Source: Rutidosis leptorrhynchoides
Taxonomy: Eukaryota > Streptophyta > Magnoliopsida > Asterales > Asteraceae
NCBI RefSeq assembly: GCF_046630445.1
Contig: NC_092333.1
Coordinates: 2,442,001-2,506,000 of the forward strand
Direction of reading: 5' to 3'
DNA length: 64,000 bases
A model generated the notes under the pieces. It had not been told where the DNA came from. It made no database searches and saw nothing but the letters and a program-made list of their open reading frames with translations. Position 1 is the first letter of the stretch. Every line of letters begins with the position of its first letter. Shown one piece after another: positions 11,444 to 24,792 of the stretch. The position numbers and the translations under genes are program-made.

Positions 11444-14197
11444 CCAGGAGCTGCACCAATAGCTCGTGCTCCTTACAGACTCGCACCCAGCGAGATGCAA
11501 GAACTGCAAAGCCAACTACAAGAACTATTAGAACGTGATTTCATTCGACCAAGCACATCACTATGGGGAGCTCCTATTTTGTTTGTCAAGAAGAAGGATG
11601 GTACATTTAGGTTGTGTATTGACTACAGAGAGTTGAATAAACTTACCATCAAAAACCGTTGTCCACTGCCGAGAATTGACGACTTATTTGATCAACTACA
11701 AGGCTCGTCGGTTTATTCAAAAATCGATTTACGTTCTGGATATCATCAAATGCGAGTAAAGGAGGATGATATTCCAAAAACTGCTTTTAGGATGCGTTAT
11801 GGTCATTACGAGTTTATGGTTATGCCGTTTGGATTGACTAACGCACCAGCTGTGTTCATGGACCTTATGAACCGAGTGTGTGGGCCATATCTTGACAATT
11901 TTGTCATTGTTTTCATCGATGACATACTTATTTACTCAAAGAATGATCAAGAGCACGAAGAACATTTGAGAAAAGTGCTAGAAGTATTGAGGAAAGAAAA
12001 ATTGTACGCTAAGTTTTCAAAGTGTGCATTTTGGTTGGAAGAAGTTCAATTCCTCTGTCACATAGTGAACAAAGAAGGTATCCAGGTGGACCCGTCAAAG
12101 ATCGAAATCATTGAAAAGTGGGAAACCCCAAAAACTCCGAAGCATATACGTCAATTTTTAGGATTGACTGGTTACTACAGAAGATTCATCCAAGATTTCT
12201 CCAAAATAGCAAAACCCTTGACTGCATTAACGCATAAAGAGAAGAAATTTGAATGGAAGGATGAACAAGAGAAGGCGTTTCAGTTATTGAAGAAAAAACT
12301 AACTACGGCACCTATATTGTCATTGCCTGAAGGGAATGATGATTTTGTGATTTATTGTGACGCATCAAAGCATGGTCTCGGTTGTGTATTAATGCAACGA
12401 ACGAAGGTGATTGCTTATGCGTCTAGATAATTGAAGATTCACGAGCAAAATTATACAACTCACGATTTGAAATTGGGTGCTGTTGTTTTTGCATTAAAGA
12501 CTTGGAGGCATTATTTATATGGGGTCAAAAGTATTATATATACCGACCACAAAAGTCTCCAACATATATTTAATCAGAAGTAACTAAATATGAGACAGCG
12601 CAGGTGGATTGAATTGTTGAATGATTACGACTTTGAGATTCGTTACCACCCGGGGAAGGCGAATGTGGTAGCCGACGCTTTGAGTAGAAAGGACAGAGAA
12701 CCTATACGGGTAAAAGCTATGAATATAATTATTCGTACTAACCTTACTACTCAAATAAAGGAGGCGCAACAGGGGGTTGTAAAAGAAGGAAGGTTGAAGA
12801 ATGAGATACCAAAAGGATCAGAGAAACATCTTAATATTCGAGAAGACACAACCCGATATAGGACTGATAGAATTTGGGTACCAAGGTTTGGAGATGTGAG
12901 AGAAATGATACTTAAAGAAGCACATAAAACCAGATATTCAATACATCCCGGAGCGGGGAAGATGTATAAAGATCTTAAGAAACACTTTTGGTGGCCGGGT
13001 ATGAAAGCCGATATTGCTAAATATGTAGGAGAATGTTTGACGTATTCTAAGGTCAAAGCTGAACATCAGAAACCATCAGGTATACTACAACAACCTAAAA
13101 TCCCGGAATGGAAATGGGAAAATATTACCATGGATTTCATTACTAAATTGCCAAGGACTGCAAGTGGTTATGATACTATTTGGGTAATAGTTGATCGTCT
13201 CACCAAGTCAGCACACTTCCTGCCAATGAGAGAAGATGATAAAATGGAGAAGTTGGCGCGATTGTATTTGAAGGAGGTTGTCTCCAGACATGGAATACCC
13301 GTCTCTATTATCTCTGATAGGGATGGTAGATTTGTTTCAAGGTTCTGGCAGACGTTGCAACAAGCATTGGGGACTCGTCTAGACATGAGTACTGTGTATC
13401 ATCCACAAACTGATGGGCAGAGCGAAAGGACGATACAAACACTTGAATACATGCTGCGAGCATGTGTTATTGATTTCGGAAACAGTTGGGATCGACACCT
13501 ACCGTTAACATAATTTTCCTACAACAACAGTTATCATTCTAGTATTGAGATGGCGCCGTTTGAGGCACTTTATGGTAGAAAGTGCAGGTCTCCGATTTGT
13601 TTAAATGAAGTGGGGGATAGACAAATTACGGGTTCGGAGATAATACAAGAAACTACCGAGAAAATCATCCAAATTCAACAACGATTGAAAACCGCCCAGA
13701 GTCGACAAAAGAGCTACGCGGACAGTAAAAGAAAAGATATAGAGTTTGAAATTGGATAAATGGTCATGCTTAAGGTTTCACCTTGGAAAGGCGTTGTTTG
13801 ATTTGGTAAACGGGGAAAACTAAATCCAAGGTACATTGGACCATTCAAGATTATAGATCGTGTCGGACCAGTAGCTTACCAACTGGAGCTACCTCAACAA
13901 CTCGCGACTGTACATAACACTTTCTACGTCTCGAATTTGAAGAAATGTTTTGCTAAAGAAGATCTCACTATTCTATTGGACGAAATCCAAATCAATGAAA
14001 AACTTCAATTCATTGAAGAACCCGTCGAAATAATGGATCGTGAGGTTAAGAGACTTAAGTAAAACAAGATACCGATTGTTAAGGTTTGATGGAATGCTCG
14101 TAGAGGACCCGAGTTCACCTGGGAGCGTGAAGATCAGATGAAGAAGAAATACCCGCATCTATTTCCAGAAGATTCGTCAACGCCTTCAACAGCTTAA
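11444..14197 (+). pseudogene. pol: Gypsy pol: reverse transcriptase, RNase H, integrase, chromodomain-type C-terminus
   Basis: A single frame of 917 codons with seven internal stops (12428, 12581, 13511, 13757, 13799, 14060, 14087) and no frameshift. Reverse transcriptase: [19 protein letters not shown], then FIDD at 11912-11923, which corresponds to the catalytic YXDD. RNase [13 protein letters not shown] and TDHKSLQHIF. Integrase: His pair near HPGAG, but the second Cys of the HHCC site is Tyr (codon 13043-13045). The core Asp-Asp-Glu lie in [16 protein letters not shown] and GQSERT. The C-terminus has EEPVEIMDREV and GPEFTWERE, typical of Tekay-type chromodomain ends. Element A cuts off everything upstream. 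Five stops are TAA and two TGA; several are one C-to-T step from Gln or Arg codons, as expected from decay of methylated DNA. Confidence 0.92.
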
Positions 14198-14232
14198 AAT
14201 TTCGGGACGAAATTTATTTAACGGGTAGGTAC
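14197..14232 (+). other. 3' junction block, element B
   Basis: Same palindrome and ATTTAACGGGTAGGTAC as in A, C and G, overlapping B's final stop codon. It links a pol-bearing element with the pol-less family. Confidence 0.75.
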
Positions 14233-17200
14233 TGTAGTGACCCGAACTTTTCCATGTTTATATATATTAATTGAGATTGATATTTATATGACTAAATGTT
14301 TCCGACGTGTTAAGCAATCAAACTTGTTAAGACTTGATTAAATGAAATAAGTTTCATATAGACAATTGATCACCCAAGTTGACCGGCGATTCACGAACGT
14401 TACAAAAATTGTAAAAACTACATGTTGTGGTATATATAGACATATATATATATATATATGGTTGACATAAGATTATGATGAGTAAGTATCTCACCAAATA
14501 TATTAACAATGTGTGATATACATAAGAAATGAGATTACTAAGTTAAGAAACTCGAAATTATATATATAACGATTATCGTTATGATAACGTCTACTAAATA
14601 CATATGTATCATATTAAGATATTGATACACTATATTTAACATGATAAAATGATATTTAAAAATATCATTAAGTGTGTTAACAATGAACTACATATGTAAA
14701 AACAAGACTACTAACTCAAGAATTACGAAACGAGACTTATATGTAACGATTATCGTTGTAACGATATTTTAATGTATATATCATATTAAGAGATATTCAT
14801 ACATCATAATATCATGATAACATAATAATTTAACATCTCATTTGATATAATAAACATTGGGTTAACAACATTAATTGAGATCGTTAACTTAAAGGTTTCA
14901 AAACAACACTTACATGTAACGACTAACGAAGACTTAACGACCCATTAGAATGTATATACATGTTGTGTTTTGATATGTATTCTTACACTTTTAAAAGACT
15001 TCAAGACACATATCAAAATACTTCTATTTAACAAAAATGCTTACAATTACATCCTCGTTCAGTTTCATCAACAATTCTACTCGTATGCACCCGTATTCGT
15101 ACTCGTACAATACACAGCTTTTAGATGTATGTACTATTGGTATATACACTCCAATGATCAGCTCTTAGCAGTCCATGTGAGTCACCTAACATATGTGAGA
15201 ACCATCATTTGGCAACTAGCATGAAATATCTCATAAAATTACAAAAATATTAGTAATCATTCATGACTTATTTACATGAAAACAAAATTACATGTCCTTT
15301 ATATCTAATCCATATACCAACGACCAAAAACACCTACAAACACTTTAATTCTTCATTTTTCTTAATCTAATTGATCTCTCTCAAGTTCCATCTTCAAGTT
15401 CTAAGTGTTCTTCATAAATTCCATAAGTATAGTTTCATAAAAATCAAGAATACTTCCAAGTTTGCAAGTTTACTTCCAAGCTTTCTAATCCATTCCAAGT
15501 AATCATCTAAGATCAAGGAACCTTTGTTATTTACAGTAGGTTATCTTTCTAATTCAAGGTAATATTCATATTCAAACTTTGATTCAATTTCTACAACTAT
15601 AACAATCTTATTTCGAGTGAAAATCTTACTTGAACTATTTTCGTGTCATGATTCTGCTTCAAGAACTTTCAAGCTATCCAAGGATCCTTTAAAGCTAGAT
15701 CTATTTTTCTAATTTCTAGTGGTTTTATCCAGAAAACTTGAGGTAGTAATGATGTTCATAACATCATTCGATTCATACATATAAAGCTATCTTATTCGAA
15801 GGTTTAAACTTGTAATTACTAGAACATAGTTTAGTTAATTCTAAACTTGTTCGCAAACAAAAGTTAATCCTTCTAACTTGACTTTTAAAATCAAATAAAC
15901 ACATGTTCTATATCTATATGATATGCTAACTTAATGATTTAAAACCTGGAAACACGATGAACACCATAAAATCGGATATACGCTGTCGTAGTGAAACCGG
16001 GGGCTGTTTTGGTTTGGATAATTAAAAACTATGATAAACTTTGATTTAAAAGTTGTTCTTCTGGAAAAATGATTTTTCATATGAACATGAAACTATATCC
16101 CAAAATCTTGGTTAAACTCAAAGTGAAAGTATGTTTTTCAAAATGGTCATCAAGATGTCGTTCTTTCGACGGAAATGACTACCTCTTTAGTAATTGACAT
16201 GTAACTTATATTTCCAACTATAAACCAATACTTTTTCTGTTTGGATTCTTAAATTAGAGTTCAATTTGAAACCATAGCAATTTGATTCACTCAAAACGGA
16301 TTCAAAATGAAGAAGTTATGGGTAAAACAAGATTGGATATTTTTGATCTTTTTAGCTACGGGAAATGTTTAACAAATCTATACAAATCATATCCTAGCTA
16401 ACTTATATTGTATTATACATGTATTCTAATATATTATGTAATCTTGGGATACCATAGACACGTATGCAAATGTTTTGACATATCATATCGACCCATGTAT
16501 ATATATTATTTGGAACAACCATAGACACTCTATATGCAGTAATGTTGGAGTTAGCTATACAGGGTTGAGGTTGATTCCAAAAATATATATACTTTGAGTT
16601 GTGATCTAGCCTGAGACGTGTATACACTGGGTTGTGGATTGATTCAAGATAATATATATCGATCTATTTCTGTACATCTAACTGTGGACAACTAGTTGTA
16701 GGTTACTAACGAGGACAGCTGACTTAATACACTCAAATCTTTAAAACATAATAAAAATGGTTGTAATTATATTTTGATCATACTTTGATATATATGTACA
16801 TATTTGTATAGGTTCATGAATCGATCCGTAGCCAAGTCTTATTTTCGAGGAAGGAAATATCTGTGAAAGTGAGTTATAGTCCCACTTTTAAAATCTAATA
16901 TTTTTGGGATGAGAATACATGCAGGTTTTTTAATGATTTACAAAATAGACACAAGTACGTGAAACTACATTCTATGGTTGAATTATTGAAATCGAATATG
17001 CCCCTTTTTATTAAGTCTGGTAATCTAAGAATTATGGAACAGACACCCTAATTGACGCGAATCCTAAAGATAGATCTATTGGGCCTAACAAACCCCATCC
17101 AAAGTACCGGATGCTTTAGTACTTCAAAATTTATATCATATCCGAAGGGTGTCCCGGAATGATGGGGATATTCTTATATATGCATCTTGTTAATGTCGGT

Positions 17201-17492
17201 TACCAGGTGTTCACCATATGAATGATTTTTATCTCTATGTATGGGATGTTTATTGAAATATGAATTCTTGTGGTCTATTGTTACGATTTGATATATATAG
17301 GTTAAACCTATAACTCACCAACATTTTTGTTGACGTTTAAAGCATGTTTATTCTCAGGTGAATATTAAGAGCTTCCGCTGTTGCATACTAAAATAAGGAC
17401 TAGATTTGGAGTCCATGTTTGTATGATATTGTGTAAAAACTGCATTCAAGAAACATATGTCGATGTAATATATTTCTATTGTAAACCATTAT
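14233..17492 (+). mobile_element. Element B 3' LTR, first part
   Basis: Begins TGTAGTGACCCGAAC. A promoter-like block with TTTTTGGGATGAGAATACATG is at 16866-16925, and a conserved R/U5-like stretch at about 17330-17390. ATTAT at 17488-17492 is the left target duplication of element C. No tRNA-like module seen. No gene seen. Confidence 0.85.
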
Positions 17493-18061
17493 TGTCATAA
17501 CCCGTCCTAATCCACCTGGACGAAGTCATCAACATTTGGTCCCATTGCGATGATCGGCTCCAAGTAATGTCCTTATATTGAGCAAATGCACAGCGGAAGA
17601 CTTAATTCGTAACTAAGAATAAACATGCTTTAAAGTGTCAACCAAAAGGTTGGTGAGTTCATAGGTTTATCATAACAATCATTTTAATATGTTAATAGAC
17701 CACAAGATTTCATAATCATAAACACAATACACTCTCAAGTGTATGTAAAGCATTCTAAGTGGTTGAGCACTTGGTAACCATACTTAACATTTAATCAACG
17801 TCGCATATTCCCTTTATTATGAAATCTCACTACACCGTACCAAGTGTAGTAACAAAATGAAGTACTGTGCAACCGTTGAATACTGGTCGCCAGTCTGGTT
17901 GGGGTTGTCAGGCCCGATAGATCTATCAACAGGATTCGCGTTTACAATACCCATGTAAATAGTAGTTACCAAGCTACAGGGAAGTATGCCAGTGGTACAA
18001 CTCAACGTAGAATATATTTTTAAGTACTTGTGTCTATTTCGTAAACATTTATAAAAGCAGC

Positions 18062-18127
18062 GCATGTATTCTCAGCCCAAAAATATATATTGCAAAAGCA
18101 ATTAAAAAGGGAGCAAATGAAACTCAC
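18062..18127 (-). promoter_or_regulatory. Conserved LTR promoter-like block, element C
   Basis: Reverse complement of the GTGAGTTTCATTTGCTCCC ... TATATTTTTGGGCTGAGAAT block found in A, B, D and G. TATATATTTTT is TATA-like. The counterpart in the right LTR is 33489-33554. Function inferred from conservation and the TATA-like run. Confidence 0.55.
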
Positions 18128-18634
18128 ATAGTGTATTTTGTAGTAAAAATACATATAACGTCATTGAACAAATATAGGGTTGGTCTCGGATTCACGAACC
18201 TATATCATTAATGTATATTAACACATATCTTTGTAATAGAACAAAATTATATACAATATATCTTAATTTATATGTTATATATACTTAATTTGTATATATT
18301 TAAAATGATTAATATTTATATATGTAGATATCTTAATATGTATGTTAATATTTTATCAATAATTTGTTATTTATAATATTTATAAAAATAATGTTAATAT
18401 ATTTAGTATATACTAATACGTAATATAAGTATAATATTTATTTGCTATAAAAATAATAATAAAAATAATGACAATTCTAATAATAGTAATGAAAATTCTA
18501 ATGCAAATAAAATGGTAATTTTAATAATACTGATAATAGTAATAGTAATATTTTTTTTTTATTAAAATGATAATTCTAATATCACTGATAACAATAGTTA
18601 CTAGTTGTGATAATATTAATAATATTGGTAGTTT

Positions 18635-18636
<2 letters not shown>

Positions 18637-18698
<62 letters not shown>

Positions 18699-18720
18699 TA
18701 ATAATAATAATAATAATAAA
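18637..18720 (+). repeat. TAA tract, C left LTR
   Basis: About 84 bp of TAA repeats with one GAT interruption; lies just after the tRNA-like module in element orientation. Confidence 0.95.
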
Positions 18721-18755
18721 GTTATACCTTAGAAACACTAAAAAGAGATTTAACA

Positions 18756-18820
18756 GCCTGGAACGGGACTCGAACCCACGACCTCCCACTCACCCACTCA
18801 CACCCTTCACCATTCCTCTA
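18756..18820 (-). promoter_or_regulatory. tRNA-like pol III module, C left LTR
   Basis: On the minus strand a B box GGTTCGAGTCCC (18765-18776) follows an A-box-like TGGTGAAGGGTG. Homologous to modules in A and G. Confidence 0.6.
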
Positions 18821-20856
18821 CTTCTATTTTTCTGATAAATCTCCGATTTATATTTATGTAACCCGTCATTCGTTTTCATTTTATCTTCAACAAACTCAAA
18901 TGGCCCATGTAATTCGGCCCAACAACAAAATACGAGGCCCACTGCCTCAATAGCCTAAATAGGAAAATAATGGCCCTTTAACACCCAAAATAAAAGGATT
19001 CAAGTGGAGTTTTGGGTCTGGAAATATTCGAGGGTTTTAACAAAAGAAAAAAAAATACGGTGATCATCATTATCATTCAATATCCAGTATCATCATCGTT
19101 ATCATTATAATTACGATCATCATCCTTCTTAATTATCATCATCATCATAGGCTCGTTATCCCTTTTACTGTTCATCGTCACTTTCACCAAAAATGCAGGA
19201 ACAGTAGCAGTAGGTAATCAAAATAGGTGGTGTTGGTTTTGGTGGTTTTTTCTCGGTCCAAAAAGGTGAGTAAAAGCTTGCTGTACATCTTAATTATCTT
19301 CATTACTTCATTGTAACATCATCTTTCTTGTTTGATTAGAAACAGACATTAATGAAGGTGAGTTGCAGGTTGTTATTGTTGAGCTATTAGAGTATCAAGT
19401 AAACGGTGATGACGGTATTCGAAGAATATGGTGGAGGTCATGGTGATTGAGCTTTAAACAGAAATAGGAAGATGTACCCGTATATAATAGGTGGTGGGGT
19501 GTTTTGGGTGTGGTATCCGAACAAAAATAGTAACGATTGATTATATATGTGTGTTTACGTTGGTGTTCTTGCATGTGCAACAGATTCATCTAGTGGCAAG
19601 AGAAGTAACGAAACAATGGCAGTCTAGTTTCATGGCTTACAAGGTGGTGGTTAGAGTGGTTTGTTGGTGGGTTCTTGGGTGGTTCCTAAACGAAACAAGA
19701 AACATGAAAGGTGGTAGTTTGGTTGATCAATATGGGTGACGGGTTTAAGTGGTGGTGGTTCTTCGATGATTTTAATACAAGATTAAGGGTGTTTAATGGC
19801 ATATCGTTAAGGTGATGATATGGGTGTTGCAGTTGTGGTTGACGACTGGTAGTGGTCGGTTATAGTGGTCGAAGGTGGCTCACTATGGTTTTGTGGTTTG
19901 GTTCTCCTTTGAAGATAATGGTTGAGGTTGGTCATGCATGAGTAAGTGTACATATCTATATGTTATGTATATATAGAGATTTAGATTTCAGTGGAAGCAA
20001 GTCAACAATAAAATTAAAACAAGCACAATGATGTAGTAGGAATCTTAATTTAAATTTTACGGATTAAGACAAGCAAGTGGGTTTTAGGATATATGGTCCC
20101 TTGTATATTTAAATTATATAAATGAGTGGTAAAGATAGATAGATGTAGATGGATAGTGTAGATGATAGGCATTTTGTCACATAAGTCCACAACAAACACG
20201 GTAATCAAATACTAACAATAATCATAAAGTAATAATAATAATTAATAATAAATTAATAAACCAAAAATTCAAAGATTGTACAGTAATCGAGTTTGTGAAA
20301 GTAATAGTTCAGCAGCCATTGAGTGTCTTTTAGTACCGATAGTTTTCCCCCGAAGATTGTATCGTGTCCATTGCTAAACAGTTAGTGTATAAAAGTGTTC
20401 ATAAAAATCCCAAATTTTTAGATTAAATAGATTTAATTATTTCACTCATTATCTGTTTGAAACCTGATCAAAAAGGTTCGATAATTATTTATTTTCTGTT
20501 CCAATTTATACGTACGGGGTACTAATATTTAAACATAAAAATGTAAAAATATTTTTAACAAATCTAAAAGCTTCGTAATCGATTTACTGTTTAACTTTTA
20601 TTTTTATCCATCATAAACTTATATTAAATCTATATGAACGCTAATGAAATGTCATCCGAGTGTTGCTGAAGTTTACTAGTTAAGCTCGAAATCATTCATT
20701 TTCCATTTACTCTTTCTCTATATATAATCAGTTTTAAATAATAAGTTTTATCACATAAATATATATATTATATATTTTTAAACAAATAGATTTAATATTA
20801 TTTTATATATTTCCAAGTAGTATTTATATACACATTTATATACACACACATTTATA

Positions 20857-20967
<111 letters not shown>

Positions 20968-21142
20968 CTATTTACAAATAGTTGTTCGTGAATTGTCGAG
21001 AACAGTCGAAGGTCAATTGAATATATGAAATAGTTCAAAATTTTTGAGACTCAATCTAACAGGTTTTTCTTATTGTGTCAAAAATATTACATCGTATCAA
21101 GAGTTTGGTTTAAAATTAGTTGAAATTTTCCGGGTCGTTACA

Positions 21143-21179
21143 GTACCCACCCGTTAAAGAAATTTCGTCCCCGAAATTT
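21143..21179 (-). other. 3' junction block, element C
   Basis: Reverse complement reads AAATTTCGGGGACGAAATTT then CTTTAACGGGTGGGTAC; one extra G in the spacer and one A-to-G change compared with A. Confidence 0.72.
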
Positions 21180-21586
21180 GAGTGAGGTCATCATGGCTAA
21201 CAATAAAAATGTTTTCATGACGAATATGAGTTGATAATTAGGGTTTTATCATTTTTGATTAAAATAGATAAAACGATTTGATCATATGAAGCGTACGAGT
21301 GAAACTATCACAAAAGAGTGAAATGAAGTGATTAGAGGTTCGTCTTAACTTCTGACATAGTCTTGGTTGATTTTCAGAATTCAAGGAATTTAAAGAAATC
21401 TTCTAATCAGAAAGAAAACGTATTAGCATGAATTATTTGTAACTGTTGGAATTACGGAAGAACAGAAATATCAAGGAAATATTTCCGTGATATGCTTAGA
21501 GATTAAGTAGAATGAAAGAGTCGTGTGACATGGCACATGATGACGGTATGATCTGTGAACCATCATCACATTCCATTAGAAACCCA

Positions 21587-21648
21587 ACATGACTTACTGT
21601 AATATAATCACGTTGGCCTGACGTCATTATATTATACTAACTCATGCT
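21587..21648 (-). other. Conserved hairpin, element C copy
   Basis: Same arms as at 5978; the loop side contains ACGTC and ACGTT, and the arms differ by only a few bases from the other copies. Confidence 0.75.
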
Positions 21649-21825
21649 TCAATTCCCAACACTTCTCTATGAAATCATTCATAATTTAAACTCAAATTTT
21701 ATAGAAGGATAGAAACTAAAACAGTTTCTTTTATGATGTAACATGGATAGCACGAGGAGATAGATAATTTTGGACAAAGATATTTATGAAGGTATCTTCA
21801 GGAATATCGAATATATTTATGACGA

Positions 21826-21849
21826 TTTTTTTTTTTTTTTTTTTTTTTT
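21826..21849 (+). repeat. T homopolymer, 24 bases
   Basis: Uninterrupted T run (A run in element sense), absent at this length in A, D and G. Confidence 0.95.
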
Positions 21850-21927
21850 GAAATTTCTATGATCGAAGGTTGATGAAGAAAGATTTTCCGCAAGATTTTA
21901 ACATGACTTCGGAACAAGATATTATCT

Positions 21928-22145
21928 AAAGATTTCATCGGATCCAGAATTACCTGGATTCTTTGAATATAGGGTTTGGTCCTTGTATTTGTCCTTGGTC
22001 TCCTTCATGGTGTGCTCAATCTGATTTTCAGTACCAAAAATATTTTTTTTTCGAGCGTTCCTAACACTTCCTTCTTTATCATCAACTTTTGGCCATTAAA
22101 ACCATCTACAACTTTTGATTTTTCATCAGCATTTTCAGAACTCAA
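21928..22145 (-). pseudogene. PABP-like fragment, element C copy
   Basis: On the minus strand, ENADEKSKVVDGFNGQK, a DDKE stretch, an RKK stretch, then ENQIEHTMKETKDKYKDQTL and NSGSDEIFR. The order matches the C-terminal half of an RRM, a linker and the start of the next RRM in plant poly(A)-binding protein. One frameshift separates the two halves. Sense orientation relative to the element, as in the other copies. Confidence 0.68.
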
Positions 22146-22291
22146 GGATATGATTCGTAAGCTAGAGTGCTTTTCAGGAATTCAGATATTCCGAGTTGAA
22201 ATTCATCGGTCCAGAAGATATACCTTATATATAGATATATAACTGTTGACGTAGGAATGCTAATAAAACTTCAATAGATAAATATAGTGAT

Positions 22292-22530
22292 TTGTCGGAC
22301 AGATTTAAGTCAAGGAGGAACGAGGTTGCTGCTACATCTGCTGATAATATGATGGAATGTAAAAGGTTCTCCGGTAATGATGATGAAGGGAAACTTATAT
22401 ATCAAAGTTATAATATGGTTTGTTCGAATGAAAAGTCGAAGTTGATTTGTTGGAGCTGTGACAAAATTGGCTACTTTGGAAAGGGATTGCAAAGTTATTT
22501 TCGGTAATAACAATGCTAAAGAAGCTAGCA
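22292..22530 (+). pseudogene. Antisense CCHC-like coding block, element C
   Basis: The best of three copies: 71 open codons on the plus strand (opposite to element C). They include SDRFKSRRNEVAATSADN, CKRFSGNDDEGK, and CWSCDKIGYFGKG near the end. Cys-X2-Cys-X4-Tyr, followed one frame over by Asp-Cys-Lys, suggests a CCHC knuckle with its His changed and a one-base indel. Probably a fragment of another retroelement's gag in reverse; the source is not identified. Confidence 0.45.
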
Positions 22531-22869
22531 CACATACGTGTTAATTGTTTACTCAGGTTTCGAGTGTTTTCCGGTGCATAACTACATGCATAATCTTTCC
22601 TTCCGTAGATGAAGTGCGGTTGGTTCATCCTCTCGATTGAGGTATTTTCAAAAATCATGAAAGATTTGAATGCGAATTGTAATTGTCGAGGTACAAATGA
22701 GGTTTAAGATGAAATCAAGTGGCAGACTTGAAGAATTATTTAGTTTCATATGTTATAATCAATATTTTAATTCATTTTAATTGTCCAAAGTTAGCAGTCC
22801 AATTGTCCAATAGTCCAATATGTTCATATATGATTTAATATATAATATTCGAATTAATTAATACGTATC

Positions 22870-23045
22870 GTGACCCGTGTACCGGTCTCAGTATTGATCA
22901 CAACTCAAACTATATATATATTTTGGAATCAACCTCAACCCTGTATAGCCAACTCCAACATTCACATATAGAGTGTCTATGGTTGTTCCGAAATATATAT
23001 ATAGATGGGTCGATATGATAGGTCGAAACCTTGTATACGTGTCCC
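22870..23045 (-). repeat. LTR-derived segment within C internal region
   Basis: Same B-LTR-like segment as 4548-4760, same orientation relative to the element. Confidence 0.7.
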
Positions 23046-23411
23046 GTTATTTAAAGTGCGTAAAATAAATAACAGAAATTAAATGACGATAAATAAAATT
23101 GCGATAATTAAATTGCGATAAATAAAATGTAACCAGTTATCTAGGAACAGTTAGCGTGGATTCTTAACAAAATTTCAATTAGTTAATTCGTTTGTTTCTA
23201 ACAAATTTTATTTTGTCCGATGTTTTCTTCATTATGCCACTTGTTGGATTCTGATAGGTCAAAATCCAAATATGAAATTTGAATGGAAATGGTTATTTTG
23301 CGGTGAACGGATCTGTATATCGATGAATGTAAGTAGGATAGTAAATGACTGTTGAATCAGATTCAAAGAATGTACAGTGTAACTTTTTAAGGTGAAATCT
23401 AAATATTCGTC

Positions 23412-23433
23412 GGGTATTACGTACCCGTTAAAA
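23412..23433 (-). other. Central copy of junction motif, element C
   Basis: Reverse complement reads TTTTAACGGGTACGTAATAC then CC; one base differs from the A copy. Confidence 0.62.
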
Positions 23434-23689
23434 TATTTTCACCATTAACAGTTTGTACAAAAGAATTTTTAATTACAATCTTTATGAAAATATACATACA
23501 TATATATTTTCTTCAGATGTAATCATGGATTTAATGAGTCAATAAGATATTAAAATCATTTGATTTATCGTTAATACTAGATTACATAATCTCTAAAACT
23601 TTAGAAATTACATAATCACCATGTCGAACGAAGATAATCGATGTAGAATGATATGTAGAACGAAGATAAAGTAGGTAGAACGATACGTA

Positions 23690-24778
23690 TGAAGGTATTT
23701 CGTATGCCCGAGAGACATATTAAATTAATGTGGCTAATGTGTTATGATCCAAGTCGGGTCATACCCAATAACAAACTTACCGACACTTTATTCGTATTTA
23801 ATTTTAGCGGTTGGATCGTTGATTAAATACACGACACTTGAACTTTAAGGAAAAGGTTTCTTAAATAATGTTACTTGATATGTTTATATATAAGTTATGA
23901 AATAACTTATATAACAAGGATTTAATTATTTATAGGTTAAATAATTAAGTTATGTCACATTTTATAAAATTGGTTTTATAAAATATACATAACAAATAAT
24001 ATACATGTTTATATAATGTGTTTTATAAAATTAAGTTTTATAAAAACTGATTTTATAAAATCAGTTTTTTTTTATAATGTATATTATAAAATGATCCTTG
24101 TAGTGGCATTGGGAGTTCAAGAAGCATGCTAGAGATTCCATTTGATGCACATGCTTTCCCAATTCCTATAACATGCATCTTGACTCACTTTGGGACCTAG
24201 AGAAGCAATTTACATATCAAAAACTGCACAAAAACTTCTCCCATTCTGCTGTCCAAAACCGTGGGGTATTTGCAGCTCAAAGGAGTTCATAATTTGGTTT
24301 TTATAAGCTCTATTCAAGTGTGATTAAATCCTAACCAAAGTACTAAGTGTTGGTTACAAGTTTGGGGTATTATCTCTTGAGGTTCCATAGTTTTGGAACT
24401 AGTATTCATCATCATCTTTCTTGGTACTTGCTGTCCAGATTTTAAGGTTCAAATAAAGTAGTTTTATAGCTTGGTTAGTAAGGTTATAAGGTACCAAAGT
24501 CTAGCCAAGGTTAAGGGTGATATTGGAGAAGCATAAGCTTGGTGTTTTCATCTTCAAATTCATCATTCTTGGAAGTAAATAACCTCCTAACTTGGAGAAG
24601 GTATAACTTCTAAATTACTATCTTGTAGTTTGTAAGCATATTATTTCACAACTTGATCCATGGGATTTAACTTTAAAATGGTTTAAAGATTAACAAGTTA
24701 AAATGTAACTAACATGCTTCCGCTTTGATATGTTTCTTAAAAGGTTTTAAGTATCATGAAACTTGTTAAATCCCAACA
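23690..24778 (+). mobile_element. Element E 5' LTR
   Basis: Contains a cluster of TTTTATAAAA-like motifs (about 23971-24090), plausible TATA boxes, around a 28-bp palindrome. Confidence 0.95.
24042..24069. repeat. Perfect 28-bp palindrome in E 5' LTR
   Basis: Five A, CTGATTTTATAAAATCAG, five T: each half is the exact reverse complement of the other. The 3' LTR copy (31363-31390) has lost one pair through a C/A difference. Confidence 0.9.
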
Positions 24779-24779
24779 A

Positions 24780-24792
24780 TGGTATCTAGAGC
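24780..24792 (+). other. Primer binding site, element E
   Basis: TGGTATCTAGAGC, one base after the LTR; resembles the initiator-Met tRNA complement with one inserted T. Confidence 0.75.

Noticed and set aside
19491-19739. 82-codon frame, repeated at 34938-35186
   Set aside because: Antisense to element C and duplicated with the LTR; identity between copies is no evidence of selection.
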